A stretch of 64,000 nucleotides of DNA. Source: Bacteroidales bacterium. GTDB lineage: Bacteria; Bacteroidota; Bacteroidia; Bacteroidales; Marinilabiliaceae. The translations under genes were made by a program, and so were the position numbers. A model generated the notes under the pieces. The model had not been told where the DNA came from. It searched no databases and was given only the letters and a program-made list of their open reading frames with translations. The stretch spans positions 62,001 to 126,000 of the forward strand of contig JAKSLD010000003.1 in the NCBI GenBank assembly GCA_024401395.1, read 5' to 3'. Shown one piece after another: positions 27,518 to 34,923 of the stretch. Position 1 is the stretch's first letter, and the number at the start of each line of letters is the position of its first letter.

Positions 27518-27525
27518 CAAATGTA
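27518..27525 (-). promoter_or_regulatory. Candidate -7 box for the lipoprotein gene at 26660
   Basis: TACATTTG on the minus strand fits TAnnTTTG, 48 bp before the ATG. A correctly spaced TTTG is not visible. Confidence 0.45.
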
Positions 27526-27586
27526 ACTTTATCCTTTAAGAGAAAAAAACAATTTGTAAGAAATATTCGTCTTAGGACAAAAAAAG

Positions 27587-28837
27587 TCAGAAAATGAGGC
27601 TGCCGTTACGGTTAAACTCCAGACCGATAACTGATATATCATCAAAAGCGAAGCCATTCAGCTTATCACGCTCAGCCATATCATCGATACGTTTCATAGC
27701 CTCATCGATATGCTCGGAAGTCTGCATTATATTCTTGAGCTCCAAGAAAGAGTTACGCACGCGGTTACCCTCATCGACCTCTACCAGGCCGTCGGTAAAT
27801 GCGACAAGCCTTGTACCTTTTCTGATACGGATTGACTCCTCCTCGATAGTAGGCATTTCATCGAGCATACCCAATGCGATGGACCCCTTATCAAGTTCGC
27901 GTATTTCCTCGGAGCCTGGGACACAGAGGAGAGGAGACAAGTGGCCAGCGTTGACATAGGTCAATCGGCCAGTTATCTTATTATATCGGCCCAGGAAAGC
28001 CGTAATAAACTTATCGTTCTTAGAATTGAGGTTAAGGCGCTCATTAAGTTCCTTGACCAATCGGCTCATTGATATGTTAGCGGTGAAGAGAGAACGCACG
28101 ATGGCCTGGAAGTTGGACATCAGCAATGCGGCGCCCATACCCTTACCACTTACGTCGGCTATACAGAAGCCAACGCTATATGGAGAAAGAGAGAGCACGT
28201 CGTAGTAGTCACCGCCGACAGCGTGGTGAGGCTTATAGAGAGAACGTACGGTCAGATACGAGGTACGAAGCATCTCGCTATCCTTAGGTACGAGGCTCTG
28301 CTGGATTTGAGAAGCGATTTCAAACTCATGTTTCAAGCTCTCCTGTTTAAGGAGGCGAGTCTGCATTTTCTTATTCTCGATGAATACGATAATAAGATTT
28401 GCGAGAATCTGAATGAATTTGAGGTTACGCAATGTAGGAGACAATCCATCACCCAGTTCCTGATCGCCCACAAGCACGTAGCCCATAAGTTTGAACTCAT
28501 GGTAAAGAGGTATTACGGCATCGAAGACGAGCAGACGTTCACGCTCACTGAGAGCGAGGTTCTCAATTTTAGTAATGCCGAGGAGGTCTCTCTCCGGATC
28601 GATAGAATCTACCTGCTGCTGAGTAACGCCACACGACAAGATTAAATTCCACTTAGCATCTTCGCCTCTAGTAAATACAATGACACGACCGACGCCCAAC
28701 TCTTCACGAAGCAACGTCTCGAACTCCTGCATCAGTTCGTCTACGCTATGTCTTTCGTTGATAGTCTGCGTAACATCGAGCAACAGATTGAGTCGCTCCT
28801 TGTACAATGAGGCCCTATTTGGTCGTGAAGAATCCAC
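27587..28837 (-). CDS. GAF-SpoIIE (PP2C) serine phosphatase, RsbU-like
   Basis: A 416-residue cytosolic protein starting at GTG (the nearest upstream ATG is followed by a stop). Residues about 15-165 form a GAF sensor domain, a short coiled linker follows, and residues 200-410 are a SpoIIE-type PP2C phosphatase. The metal-binding acidic residues are in HHAVGGDYYDVL, FCIADVSGKGMGAALLMS, LVAFTDGLVEV and FDDISVIGLEF. Such proteins dephosphorylate anti-anti-sigma factors or other Ser/Thr phosphoproteins. No partner STAS or anti-sigma gene is nearby, so the target is unknown. It has its own consensus promoter. Confidence 0.9.
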   Translation of the reverse strand: MDSSRPNRASLYKERLNLLLDVTQTINERHSVDELMQEFETLLREELGVGRVIVFTRGEDAKWNLILSCGVTQQQVDSIDPERDLLGITKIENLALSERERLLVFDAVIPLYHEFKLMGYVLVGDQELGDGLSPTLRNLKFIQILANLIIVFIENKKMQTRLLKQESLKHEFEIASQIQQSLVPKDSEMLRTSYLTVRSLYKPHHAVGGDYYDVLSLSPYSVGFCIADVSGKGMGAALLMSNFQAIVRSLFTANISMSRLVKELNERLNLNSKNDKFITAFLGRYNKITGRLTYVNAGHLSPLLCVPGSEEIRELDKGSIALGMLDEMPTIEEESIRIRKGTRLVAFTDGLVEVDEGNRVRNSFLELKNIMQTSEHIDEAMKRIDDMAERDKLNGFAFDDISVIGLEFNRNGSLIF

Positions 28838-28867
28838 TAAGTGCTACTCCATTTTGATATTTGGAGA

Positions 28868-28899
28868 CAAAAATACGCATAATTACTCACGCTTGCAAA
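28868..28899 (-). promoter_or_regulatory. Promoter of the SpoIIE phosphatase gene
   Basis: On the minus strand TTTG (28896-28899), a 20-bp spacer and TATTTTTG (28868-28875). The GTG start is 30 bp downstream. Confidence 0.7.
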
Positions 28900-28956
28900 A
28901 CGCGAGTAAAAAATGCGTAACTTTTTTATTGGGCAATTATAAACGAATTAGAGAAA

Positions 28957-29997
28957 TCACTTGAGGTAATTGAATAATTCCTCAGCAATTTCTGCGTGCT
29001 CATCACAATCAGGGTGGTCACCGCCTCCGTTTTTCCATTGGCGAGAGAAGAAAAAATGCTCAGTTGATTCAGTATTATCCTCCACGGCAAGAATCATGCG
29101 TTCCTGCCAAGGGCGCAATTCGGCATCAGCCATAGGAGACGAGAGCATTACGATGCGTGCTGATGGGTTATGCTTTCTAATTTGAGCTATGAAATCCACA
29201 TACGCAGAACAGAACGCCGTCGAATCCTGGATACCATCGTTCTGTCCCAGGCAAACACATACAATGTCGGGCTGTTCGGCGAAATCGTACTCATACTGGT
29301 TATCGCGCAAGCTTATCTTGTCATAGACCTGAGGCATAACGATATCCATATCACAGCAAGAGTGAATAAGGCCGATACCAGACACAGAAGTAAGCATCCA
29401 GCGGGCGCCCAGCAAGCGAGAAGTGCGAGGACCATAAGCGAGATACGCACGGTGGCGGTCGCCCCATCTACCAGTACCATAAGGGACCTCATCGCAGTAC
29501 GCCTCTGCACCGCAAGTGATAGAGTTTCCTATATACTCTACTATCGGGCTGCTCATAGAGAGCATACGGCTTGCTCGCAAATTTTTAGTTACGACACTCT
29601 GCAATTGTATATATCCGTGAGACGCCTCAGTATCCTTACATACCAATATCTCATGGGTAGGAGCATCAGACAAAAGAGAATCGAGGACGATGGTATTCAA
29701 GGTAGTATCCATACAGATACGAGTATTCCTGCCATCGACTACGAGTTCGAGATAGTTAAACCCTGCGCCATTCCATATCTGCTCATCGATGATATTGAGA
29801 GTACACTCCTTACCATCGCAAGCAAAAGCGAAATAAGACCCTGGAGCCCATAGACGCGGACCGAGAGTATCAGCCGTAGCAAGGCTACGACCCACATACT
29901 GTATATTGCAGTCAGAACCCGGGTAGACCTGAATCTTTGGTTGAGAACAAGCACAAAGAAAAAAGAGTCCGATGATATAAAAAATAGACTTCTGCAT
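28957..29997 (-). CDS. CE2-type acetyl esterase lipoprotein (SGNH hydrolase)
   Basis: A 346-residue lipoprotein (signal to FFLCAC, Cys about 17). Residues 25-135 are the N-terminal jelly roll of carbohydrate esterase family 2. The SGNH domain follows: nucleophile block YIGNSITCG (Ser 159), GQND at 251-254 and GGGDHPDCDEH at 324-334 with the His. CE2 enzymes remove acetyl groups from xylan or mannan. As last gene of the GH130-GH26-epimerase operon it probably deacetylates mannan. The linker between the domains (about 136-158, TKNLRASRMLSMSSP) is encoded by repeat copy E. Confidence 0.88.
   Translation of the reverse strand: MQKSIFYIIGLFFLCACSQPKIQVYPGSDCNIQYVGRSLATADTLGPRLWAPGSYFAFACDGKECTLNIIDEQIWNGAGFNYLELVVDGRNTRICMDTTLNTIVLDSLLSDAPTHEILVCKDTEASHGYIQLQSVVTKNLRASRMLSMSSPIVEYIGNSITCGAEAYCDEVPYGTGRWGDRHRAYLAYGPRTSRLLGARWMLTSVSGIGLIHSCCDMDIVMPQVYDKISLRDNQYEYDFAEQPDIVCVCLGQNDGIQDSTAFCSAYVDFIAQIRKHNPSARIVMLSSPMADAELRPWQERMILAVEDNTESTEHFFFSRQWKNGGGDHPDCDEHAEIAEELFNYLK
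29525..29592 (-). repeat. Dispersed 11-bp-phased repeat, copy E, inside the CE2 esterase gene
   Basis: On the minus (coding) strand the core CTAAAAATTTGCGAGCAAGC is followed by 11-bp segments CGTATGCTCTC, TATGAGCAGCC, CGATAGTAGAG and TATATAGGAAA. The first segments resemble unit sequences of other copies; the later ones overlap the conserved esterase motif and are weaker. It encodes KNLRASRMLS. Confidence 0.7.
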
Positions 29998-30012
29998 AAT
30001 TACCCTCCTATT

Positions 30013-31197
30013 TTAGAGACGGTGCAAGACTTCGAGCATAGCTCGAGAATTATGGTATGGGCACTTCCAGAAGCCAGCAACCTCATCGGTATAGACATCA
30101 TTGCCATCCTTATCCACACGCCATATCCACTCACCCTTGGCGCGAGGAGCTGAGAGATGAGCCTTGATATAATCCCACACAGCGTAGAGAATATCGAGAT
30201 ACCTCTGGTCGTGAGTCAGGCGCCAAGTATCAGCGAGGCCGCAAAGCGTTTCAGCCTGAGGCCACCAATGCTTATCCGTATCGAGGTGGTCGCCAATCTT
30301 CTCATAGAAGATAGAATTACCATTATGGAGACCCTCGTTGAGCGTAATATCCACAAGACGTTTAGCCATAGGACGAACCTTATCCATCCAAGCCTCATCC
30401 TTAATCTCCTCTGCTGCCTCATACAAGAGCCAAGCGCCCTCGATATCATGGCCGTAAGAATCGATGTTAGACTTTACAGTCCAGTCCATATCGAAGAAGA
30501 GGTTAAAATGCCCCGTCTCAGCATCGATAATTTTCTCGGTGAAGATATACAACAAATGAGAAATAGACTCCTTCAATTCAGGAGAAGGCTTAGCACGGTA
30601 AAGATTTACGTAAGGCTCAATGATATGGAGGTGAGTATTCATTGTTTTAGGAGAATTATCCTCCTTATCAGAGAGGCGCACATCAGCGATAGGTTGCCAG
30701 TCGGCAGTGAGAGCCTCTATATAGCCGCCATCCTTCGAGTCTCGATAATGCTTCTCGATAAGGTGATAAGTCTGCTCGGCGAGTTCTATTGCCTTCTGGT
30801 TGCCCGTTGCGCGATAATATTCAGACAATCCATATATAATAAAACCCTCGGCATAAGCCTGCTTCTTGGTATCCAAAGGAGAACCATCCGCATTAAGAGA
30901 CCAATAGAAGCCGCCATTCTTCTTATCGTAGAAGAAATTCACGATATAATCAAAAACCCTGTCGGCTGCCTCCTTATACTCAGGCTTTCCGAACACGCGG
31001 TAGCCAGAAGAGAAAGACCAGAGCATACGGCCATTGAGGATAGCGCCCTTAGGGGCATTATCGACCAGATTACCCTTACAATCTCTTGCGCCATAGAAGC
31101 CACCCTGCTTCTCATCCTGCATATTATCGATCCAATAATGGAGGATATTAGAATGCTCCTGTTGGAGTTCAGGTATGATATTCCTACTCATTGTCAT
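30013..31197 (-). CDS. Cellobiose/mannobiose 2-epimerase, AGE family
   Basis: A 394-residue (alpha/alpha)6 barrel without signal peptide. It matches cellobiose 2-epimerases more than N-acetylglucosamine 2-epimerases: GAILNGRMLWSFSSGYRVFG, KTMNTHLHIIEPYVNLYR, SYGHDIEGAWLLYEA and KHWWPQAETLCGLADTW carry the conserved His and Trp residues. In known mannan pathways it turns beta-1,4-mannobiose into mannosyl-glucose, which the GH130 phosphorylase encoded in the same operon then splits. Its ATG follows the GH26 stop codon directly, so the two are translationally coupled. Confidence 0.92.
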   Translation of the reverse strand: MTMSRNIIPELQQEHSNILHYWIDNMQDEKQGGFYGARDCKGNLVDNAPKGAILNGRMLWSFSSGYRVFGKPEYKEAADRVFDYIVNFFYDKKNGGFYWSLNADGSPLDTKKQAYAEGFIIYGLSEYYRATGNQKAIELAEQTYHLIEKHYRDSKDGGYIEALTADWQPIADVRLSDKEDNSPKTMNTHLHIIEPYVNLYRAKPSPELKESISHLLYIFTEKIIDAETGHFNLFFDMDWTVKSNIDSYGHDIEGAWLLYEAAEEIKDEAWMDKVRPMAKRLVDITLNEGLHNGNSIFYEKIGDHLDTDKHWWPQAETLCGLADTWRLTHDQRYLDILYAVWDYIKAHLSAPRAKGEWIWRVDKDGNDVYTDEVAGFWKCPYHNSRAMLEVLHRL

Positions 31198-32205
31198 TCA
31201 TTTTGTAAATTCCTCGAGAGTAACAGTCCACTCGGCATCATAGAGATCCTTTCGAGGACCCCACTCATTAGCAGTCTCTATGAACTCGCTCCAGCACATA
31301 AACCAGCTCCAGTTCTTCTGCTTCTTGAGAATCTTTTCAGTTGGGAGTTTACCGCACTCACCGATAGCGATGATCTTGCCATTAGCCAATTCAGACAACA
31401 AATCATAATCCTTATCCTGATAATTCTGGTTATAGACATCAGTAGCGAGGATATCAATGATATCGTGGCCTGGGAAGAAATCCTTATAATTAGTCACGTT
31501 GAAACCATTAACCTCATTAGCATTAAATACCCAGAGGAGGTTATTCAAGTGATGATAATTTGTCAGACGGTCGTAGAGCATACGATAGAGCGCCTGATAC
31601 TGGCCAGGGCGCTTACACCACCAGAACCAGTCGCCATTCATCTCATGATAAGGGCGCCAAATGACTGGGATATTCTCATCCTGGAGCTGACGGAGGAAGA
31701 AAGCAATGACATCCACCTGAGCCTCCCATCTATTATGGATTTCCGTACCAGGAGTAAGAAGATCCTTCCACTGCTGATCTGTGAGTTTACTCTGGATACC
31801 ATTCTCTCCCTTCCAGATAGTGAAGTTCTCCTCGATTGTAGGAGGGACGGCGTGCCACATAAAAGTGATGATAGCTCCGCGCTTATGCCATTTGATAGCA
31901 TTATCTATAGAACGTTGGCGGAAATTGATACCATCGAGAGAATTAGGCTTAGAGTAGCCGAAATCCTGACCGAATACTACAGGATGGCTACCCTCCACGA
32001 GGTTTTCGACGCGCTCCATATAGATATCCGAGTAGAGAGGATAAGAATGTTGGCCAGTGAGGCAGCACTTACCCTGGAGAGAATACAATTTAGCCAAAAG
32101 AGCCTTAGCCTCAGGAGTAGCCTTAGGGTTCATAGGCTCATATTGTGCTATGGACGACACTGAAACTAGTGTCGCCATAGCCAACAATAAGAATAGTTTG
32201 TGCAT
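31198..32205 (-). CDS. Beta-mannanase, GH26
   Basis: A 335-residue secreted GH26 enzyme with a Sec signal ending SSIAQ (no lipobox Cys at the expected place). The acid/base Glu is in VIWRPYHEMNGDWFWW (Glu 188) and the nucleophile in IAIGECGKLP (Glu 283). WHAVPP and the NNLLWVFNAN strand are also typical. It cuts beta-1,4-mannan to mannobiose in the periplasm or outside the cell. It lies 20 bp after GH130 and abuts the 2-epimerase gene. Confidence 0.94.
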   Translation of the reverse strand: MHKLFLLLAMATLVSVSSIAQYEPMNPKATPEAKALLAKLYSLQGKCCLTGQHSYPLYSDIYMERVENLVEGSHPVVFGQDFGYSKPNSLDGINFRQRSIDNAIKWHKRGAIITFMWHAVPPTIEENFTIWKGENGIQSKLTDQQWKDLLTPGTEIHNRWEAQVDVIAFFLRQLQDENIPVIWRPYHEMNGDWFWWCKRPGQYQALYRMLYDRLTNYHHLNNLLWVFNANEVNGFNVTNYKDFFPGHDIIDILATDVYNQNYQDKDYDLLSELANGKIIAIGECGKLPTEKILKKQKNWSWFMCWSEFIETANEWGPRKDLYDAEWTVTLEEFTK

Positions 32206-32225
32206 AGTCTAAAAAAGGGTTGATC

Positions 32226-33398
32226 TTAATTATTCATATCTATGAGAGCGTTGATACGCTCAACAGACTTATGTGAGTAGAACTCGTCCTCTGGGGTATT
32301 CATACAATAATCAACCAACTGGTCGACTGTTGTTGTTGCCACATGCATACGAGTATCACTAGAAGCGTAGTAAATAAATACCTTACCATCTGGGTCTTCG
32401 ATCCAGCCGTTAGCGAAAGTCACGTTAGAGACATCGCCTACACGCTCAGAGCCATAAGGAGCGATGAAATGACCGGCAGGCTTATGAGTCACTACCCAAG
32501 GCTTCTCGAGGTCGGTCATAAACATATACAAGACATAACGCAAACCAGCGGCAGTATTACGTACGCCATGGGCCAGATTCAGCCAGCCATACTTTGTCTT
32601 GATAGGGGCAGGGCCCATACCATTCTTAACCTCATATACGGTATGATATGTCTTAGCATCGATGATAAGTTCATCCATAACCTCGGCCTTAGTGATATCA
32701 TCAGTGAGGCCCCAGCCGATGCCTCCACCTGACCCGGTATCGATAAAACCATCCTGAGGGCGGGTATAGAAGGCATATTTGCCGTTGACGAAATATGGGA
32801 AGAGAACAACATTACGCTGTTGACCAGCGTGAGAGATCAGATCAGGGAGACGTTCCCAAGTCTTAAGGTCCTTAGTACGTGCGATACCTGCGGCTGCCAC
32901 GGCGCTACTAGTATCACCTTCTGGAGCGTCAGGGTCCTTACGTTCAGAGCAGAACACGCCATATATCCAGCCATCCTCGTGCTGAGTAAGGCGCATATCA
33001 TACACATTAGTATCCGGATTACCAGGAATCTGAGGCATAGTTATAGGGCGGTCCCAGAAGCGGAAGTTATCTATACCATTTGGGCTCTCAGCCACGGCGA
33101 AGAAAGACTTACGGTCGACGCCCTCGGTGCGGATTACCATGATATACTTATCATTCCATTTCATGGCACCTGCATTGAGAGTGGCATTAAAAGAAATGCG
33201 CTCCATAAAGTAGGGGTTACGCTTCTCATCGAAGTCGTAACGCCACTTCAGGGGCACATGCTCACGCGTAACCACGGGGTTCGCGTACTTATTATAGACT
33301 CCGTTAACGGAGAACAACATCTCGTTAGGACGAGAAAGAAGCTCCTCGTGCTCTTTCTCTATTCGCGCTCTGCGCTCGCTGTATAGTGAATTTGCCAT
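32226..33398 (-). CDS. 4-O-beta-D-mannosyl-D-glucose phosphorylase, GH130
   Basis: A 390-residue cytosolic GH130 enzyme of the mannosyl-glucose phosphorylase subgroup. The general acid Asp is in NVYDMRLTQHEDGW (Asp 134), with RNPYFMERISFNATLNAGAM before it and DTGSGGGIGWGL at the phosphate site region. It splits Man-beta-1,4-Glc with phosphate to mannose 1-phosphate and glucose. It is the first gene of the mannan operon, followed by GH26, the 2-epimerase and the CE2 esterase. Unlike the Bacteroides fragilis version of this operon there is no symporter gene. Confidence 0.93.
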   Translation of the reverse strand: MANSLYSERRARIEKEHEELLSRPNEMLFSVNGVYNKYANPVVTREHVPLKWRYDFDEKRNPYFMERISFNATLNAGAMKWNDKYIMVIRTEGVDRKSFFAVAESPNGIDNFRFWDRPITMPQIPGNPDTNVYDMRLTQHEDGWIYGVFCSERKDPDAPEGDTSSAVAAAGIARTKDLKTWERLPDLISHAGQQRNVVLFPYFVNGKYAFYTRPQDGFIDTGSGGGIGWGLTDDITKAEVMDELIIDAKTYHTVYEVKNGMGPAPIKTKYGWLNLAHGVRNTAAGLRYVLYMFMTDLEKPWVVTHKPAGHFIAPYGSERVGDVSNVTFANGWIEDPDGKVFIYYASSDTRMHVATTTVDQLVDYCMNTPEDEFYSHKSVERINALIDMNN

Positions 33399-33436
33399 AT
33401 CTTATAATAGATGGGAAATACATAATTGAACGAGAG

Positions 33437-33444
33437 CAAAAGTA
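33437..33444 (-). promoter_or_regulatory. Candidate -7 box for the mannan operon
   Basis: TACTTTTG on the minus strand fits TAnnTTTG, 38 bp before the GH130 ATG. No TTTG at -33 was found. Confidence 0.4.
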
Positions 33445-33499
33445 TAGAATAGAAAATTTAGTCTATAATACTATTATATCAAATCTTGATACTTCTTTA

Positions 33500-33895
33500 T
33501 TACTTGAAATTCTTAGCTATCGATGCGGCGATTTCCGACATCTCCTCTGGGGTAAACTTAGCGCGCTCATTAGTGAAGTTCATCTGGCCCTCAGACTGTA
33601 GAGGAACGAGATGAATATGAGTATGAGGCACATCGAAGCCGAGGATAGCGACACCTACGCGCATACAAGGGATAGCCTTTTTCTGAGCTATAGCTACGCG
33701 GCGTGCGAAAGCGTGGAGAGCAGCGTATTCCTCCTCAGAGAGGTCGAACGCATAATCCACCTCATGCTTTGGGACTACGAGAGTATGACCCTTAGCGAGA
33801 GGGTTGATATCCAAGAAAGCGTAGTGCTTATCGTCCTCTGCTACCTTATAAGAAGGGATTTCGCCGGCGATGATTCTACTGAATATAGATGCCAT
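33500..33895 (-). CDS. HIT-family nucleotide-binding hydrolase
   Basis: A 131-residue HIT protein with the opening SIFSRIIAGEIPSYKVAEDDKHYAFLDINP and the histidine triad HTHIHLVPL near residue 100. It belongs to the HINT-like branch that hydrolyses nucleoside phosphoramidates. It is co-transcribed with greA, 14 bp downstream of it, as in many Bacteroidetes. Cytosolic; physiological substrate unknown. Confidence 0.93.
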   Translation of the reverse strand: MASIFSRIIAGEIPSYKVAEDDKHYAFLDINPLAKGHTLVVPKHEVDYAFDLSEEEYAALHAFARRVAIAQKKAIPCMRVGVAILGFDVPHTHIHLVPLQSEGQMNFTNERAKFTPEEMSEIAASIAKNFK

Positions 33896-33909
33896 GACTT
33901 ATGAATTAT

Positions 33910-34383
33910 TTAGTCGCAAAGTTCAATCTTAACGATTTCGAATGTCATAACGCCAGCTGGGACCTTGACATCAGCCTTCTCACCTACCTTCTTGCCGAGG
34001 AGGCCCTGAGCGATAGGAGTGCTGACAGCGATCTTACCAGCCTTGAGGTTAGCCTCAGATTCTGGAACGATAGAATATGCCATCTGGGCGTTGTTCTTGA
34101 TATTCTTGATAGTCACCTTAGTGAGAATCTGAACCTGTGTTGTGTCGATTTTAGAAGCATCGAGGACACGAGACTCAGCGATCTGCAACTTAAGCTGAGC
34201 GATCTTAGTTTCGAGGTGAGACTGAGCCTCCTTCGCTGCATCGTACTCAGCGTTCTCAGACAAGTCTCCCTTATCACGTGCCTCAGCAATCTGTTGAATA
34301 ACCTTTGGACGCTCCTCTCCCTCGAGACGAGCGAGCTCCTCCTTCATCTTCTTAAGACCTTCTGCAGTAACGAAGTTTGCCAT
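33910..34383 (-). CDS. greA: Transcript cleavage factor GreA
   Basis: A 157-residue GreA. The N-terminal coiled coil carries the two catalytic acidic residues at its tip (GDLSENAEYDAAKE, about 42-55), and the C-terminal FKBP-like domain ends with SPIAQ-type TPIAQGLLGKKVGEKADVKVP. It rescues backtracked RNA polymerase by stimulating cleavage of the nascent RNA. It is followed by the HIT gene. Upstream lie a terminator and then a 360-bp block of four repeat copies. Confidence 0.96.
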   Translation of the reverse strand: MANFVTAEGLKKMKEELARLEGEERPKVIQQIAEARDKGDLSENAEYDAAKEAQSHLETKIAQLKLQIAESRVLDASKIDTTQVQILTKVTIKNIKNNAQMAYSIVPESEANLKAGKIAVSTPIAQGLLGKKVGEKADVKVPAGVMTFEIVKIELCD

Positions 34384-34420
34384 ATCTAATCAATTGTGTT
34401 TATTGTCTTTGAAACGTAAA

Positions 34421-34455
34421 AAAAAGAAGAATCCTGAAACTATACACTTCAGGAC
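34421..34455 (-). terminator. Terminator between porU and greA
   Basis: On the minus strand TCCTGAA pairs with TTCAGGA around a 9-nt loop, followed by TTCTTCTTTTTTTT. It would end transcripts coming from porU through the repeat block before greA. Confidence 0.75.
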
Positions 34456-34560
34456 CCCTACTCCTCATTAATATTTTTTCACAAAGTTACGTGCTATTTT
34501 TGACAAAGTCAATACCAAATGAGAAATATTTCAACATTAGGGCAATAAGAATAAAGGTAT

Positions 34561-34661
34561 TTGCATTGATACAGAAAGAGCAGAGAAAGCATAGAGAAGG
34601 CATAGGGAAGTCATACGCTAGTCATAGAGAAGACCCTTGTTGGTCGTAATTTTTTTATTGA
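34561..34661 (-). repeat. Dispersed 11-bp-phased repeat, copy F (six units)
   Basis: On the minus strand the core CAATAAAAAAATTACGACC then AACAAGGGTCTTC (34659-34628) is followed by six contiguous units from 34626 down to 34561: TATGACTAGCG, TATGACTTCCC, TATGCCTTCTC, TATGCTTTCTC, TGCTCTTTCTG and TATCAATGCAA. It is the last of four head-to-tail copies. Confidence 0.9.
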
Positions 34662-34730
34662 GAGAATATAGAGAAGGTACTTTCTGAGTATAGAGAGAAT
34701 AGCGTTTGCTCGCAGTTTTTCTATTTTGAG
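34662..34730 (-). repeat. Dispersed 11-bp-phased repeat, copy G
   Basis: On the minus strand the core ATAGAAAAACTGCGAGCAA is followed by four units: ACGCTATTCTC, TCTATACTCAG, AAAGTACCTTC and TCTATATTCTC (34705 to 34662). It runs directly into the core of copy F. Its first two units are almost the same as those of copy I. Confidence 0.85.
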
Positions 34731-34745
34731 AACAGCGAGATGTAC

Positions 34746-34848
34746 TAGCTTGTATTCGATTCAGGGATAAACTGTATTCGGGTTAGGTATGGTCTGCGTA
34801 TGGTCTGCGTACGAAGATGTACCTTGTTCATCGTAATTTTTCTATTAT
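34746..34848 (-). repeat. Dispersed 11-bp-phased repeat, copy H (six units)
   Basis: On the minus strand the core ATAATAGAAAAATTACGATG then AACAAGG is followed by two identical units TACGCAGACCA (34811-34801 and 34800-34790). TACCTAACCCG, AATACAGTTTA, TCCCTGAATCG and AATACAAGCTA follow down to 34746. The last four also read as two 22-bp pairs. Confidence 0.9.
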
Positions 34849-34915
34849 GAGAATAGCGAGAAAGTACTCTCTGGGTATAGAGAGAATAGCGTTTGGTCGC
34901 AAAAAAATTAATGAA
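34849..34915 (-). repeat. Dispersed 11-bp-phased repeat, copy I
   Basis: On the minus strand the core CATTAATTTTTTTGCGACC then AA is followed by ACGCTATTCTC, TCTATACCCAG, AGAGTACTTTC and TCGCTATTCTC (34892 to 34849). It begins 8 bp after the porU stop codon and is the first of the four tandem copies. Confidence 0.85.
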
Positions 34916-34923
34916 AGACGAGA

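Noticed and set aside
28818-28832. A possible further repeat core (ACGACCAAATAGGG on the minus strand) at the start of the SpoIIE phosphatase gene
   Set aside because: Only about 12 of 16 positions match, the A-rich part is missing and no 11-bp units follow; likely chance.
30157-32163. A 668-codon open frame on the plus strand opposite the 2-epimerase and GH26 genes
   Set aside because: Both genes on the other strand are full-length with catalytic motifs. The product has no domain or signal and its composition (many Ile, Leu, Arg, Glu) reflects the antisense codon pattern.
34561-34915. A CRISPR-like array between porU and greA
   Set aside because: The units are 11 bp and imperfect with no spacers of 30 bp or so, and no cas gene is present.
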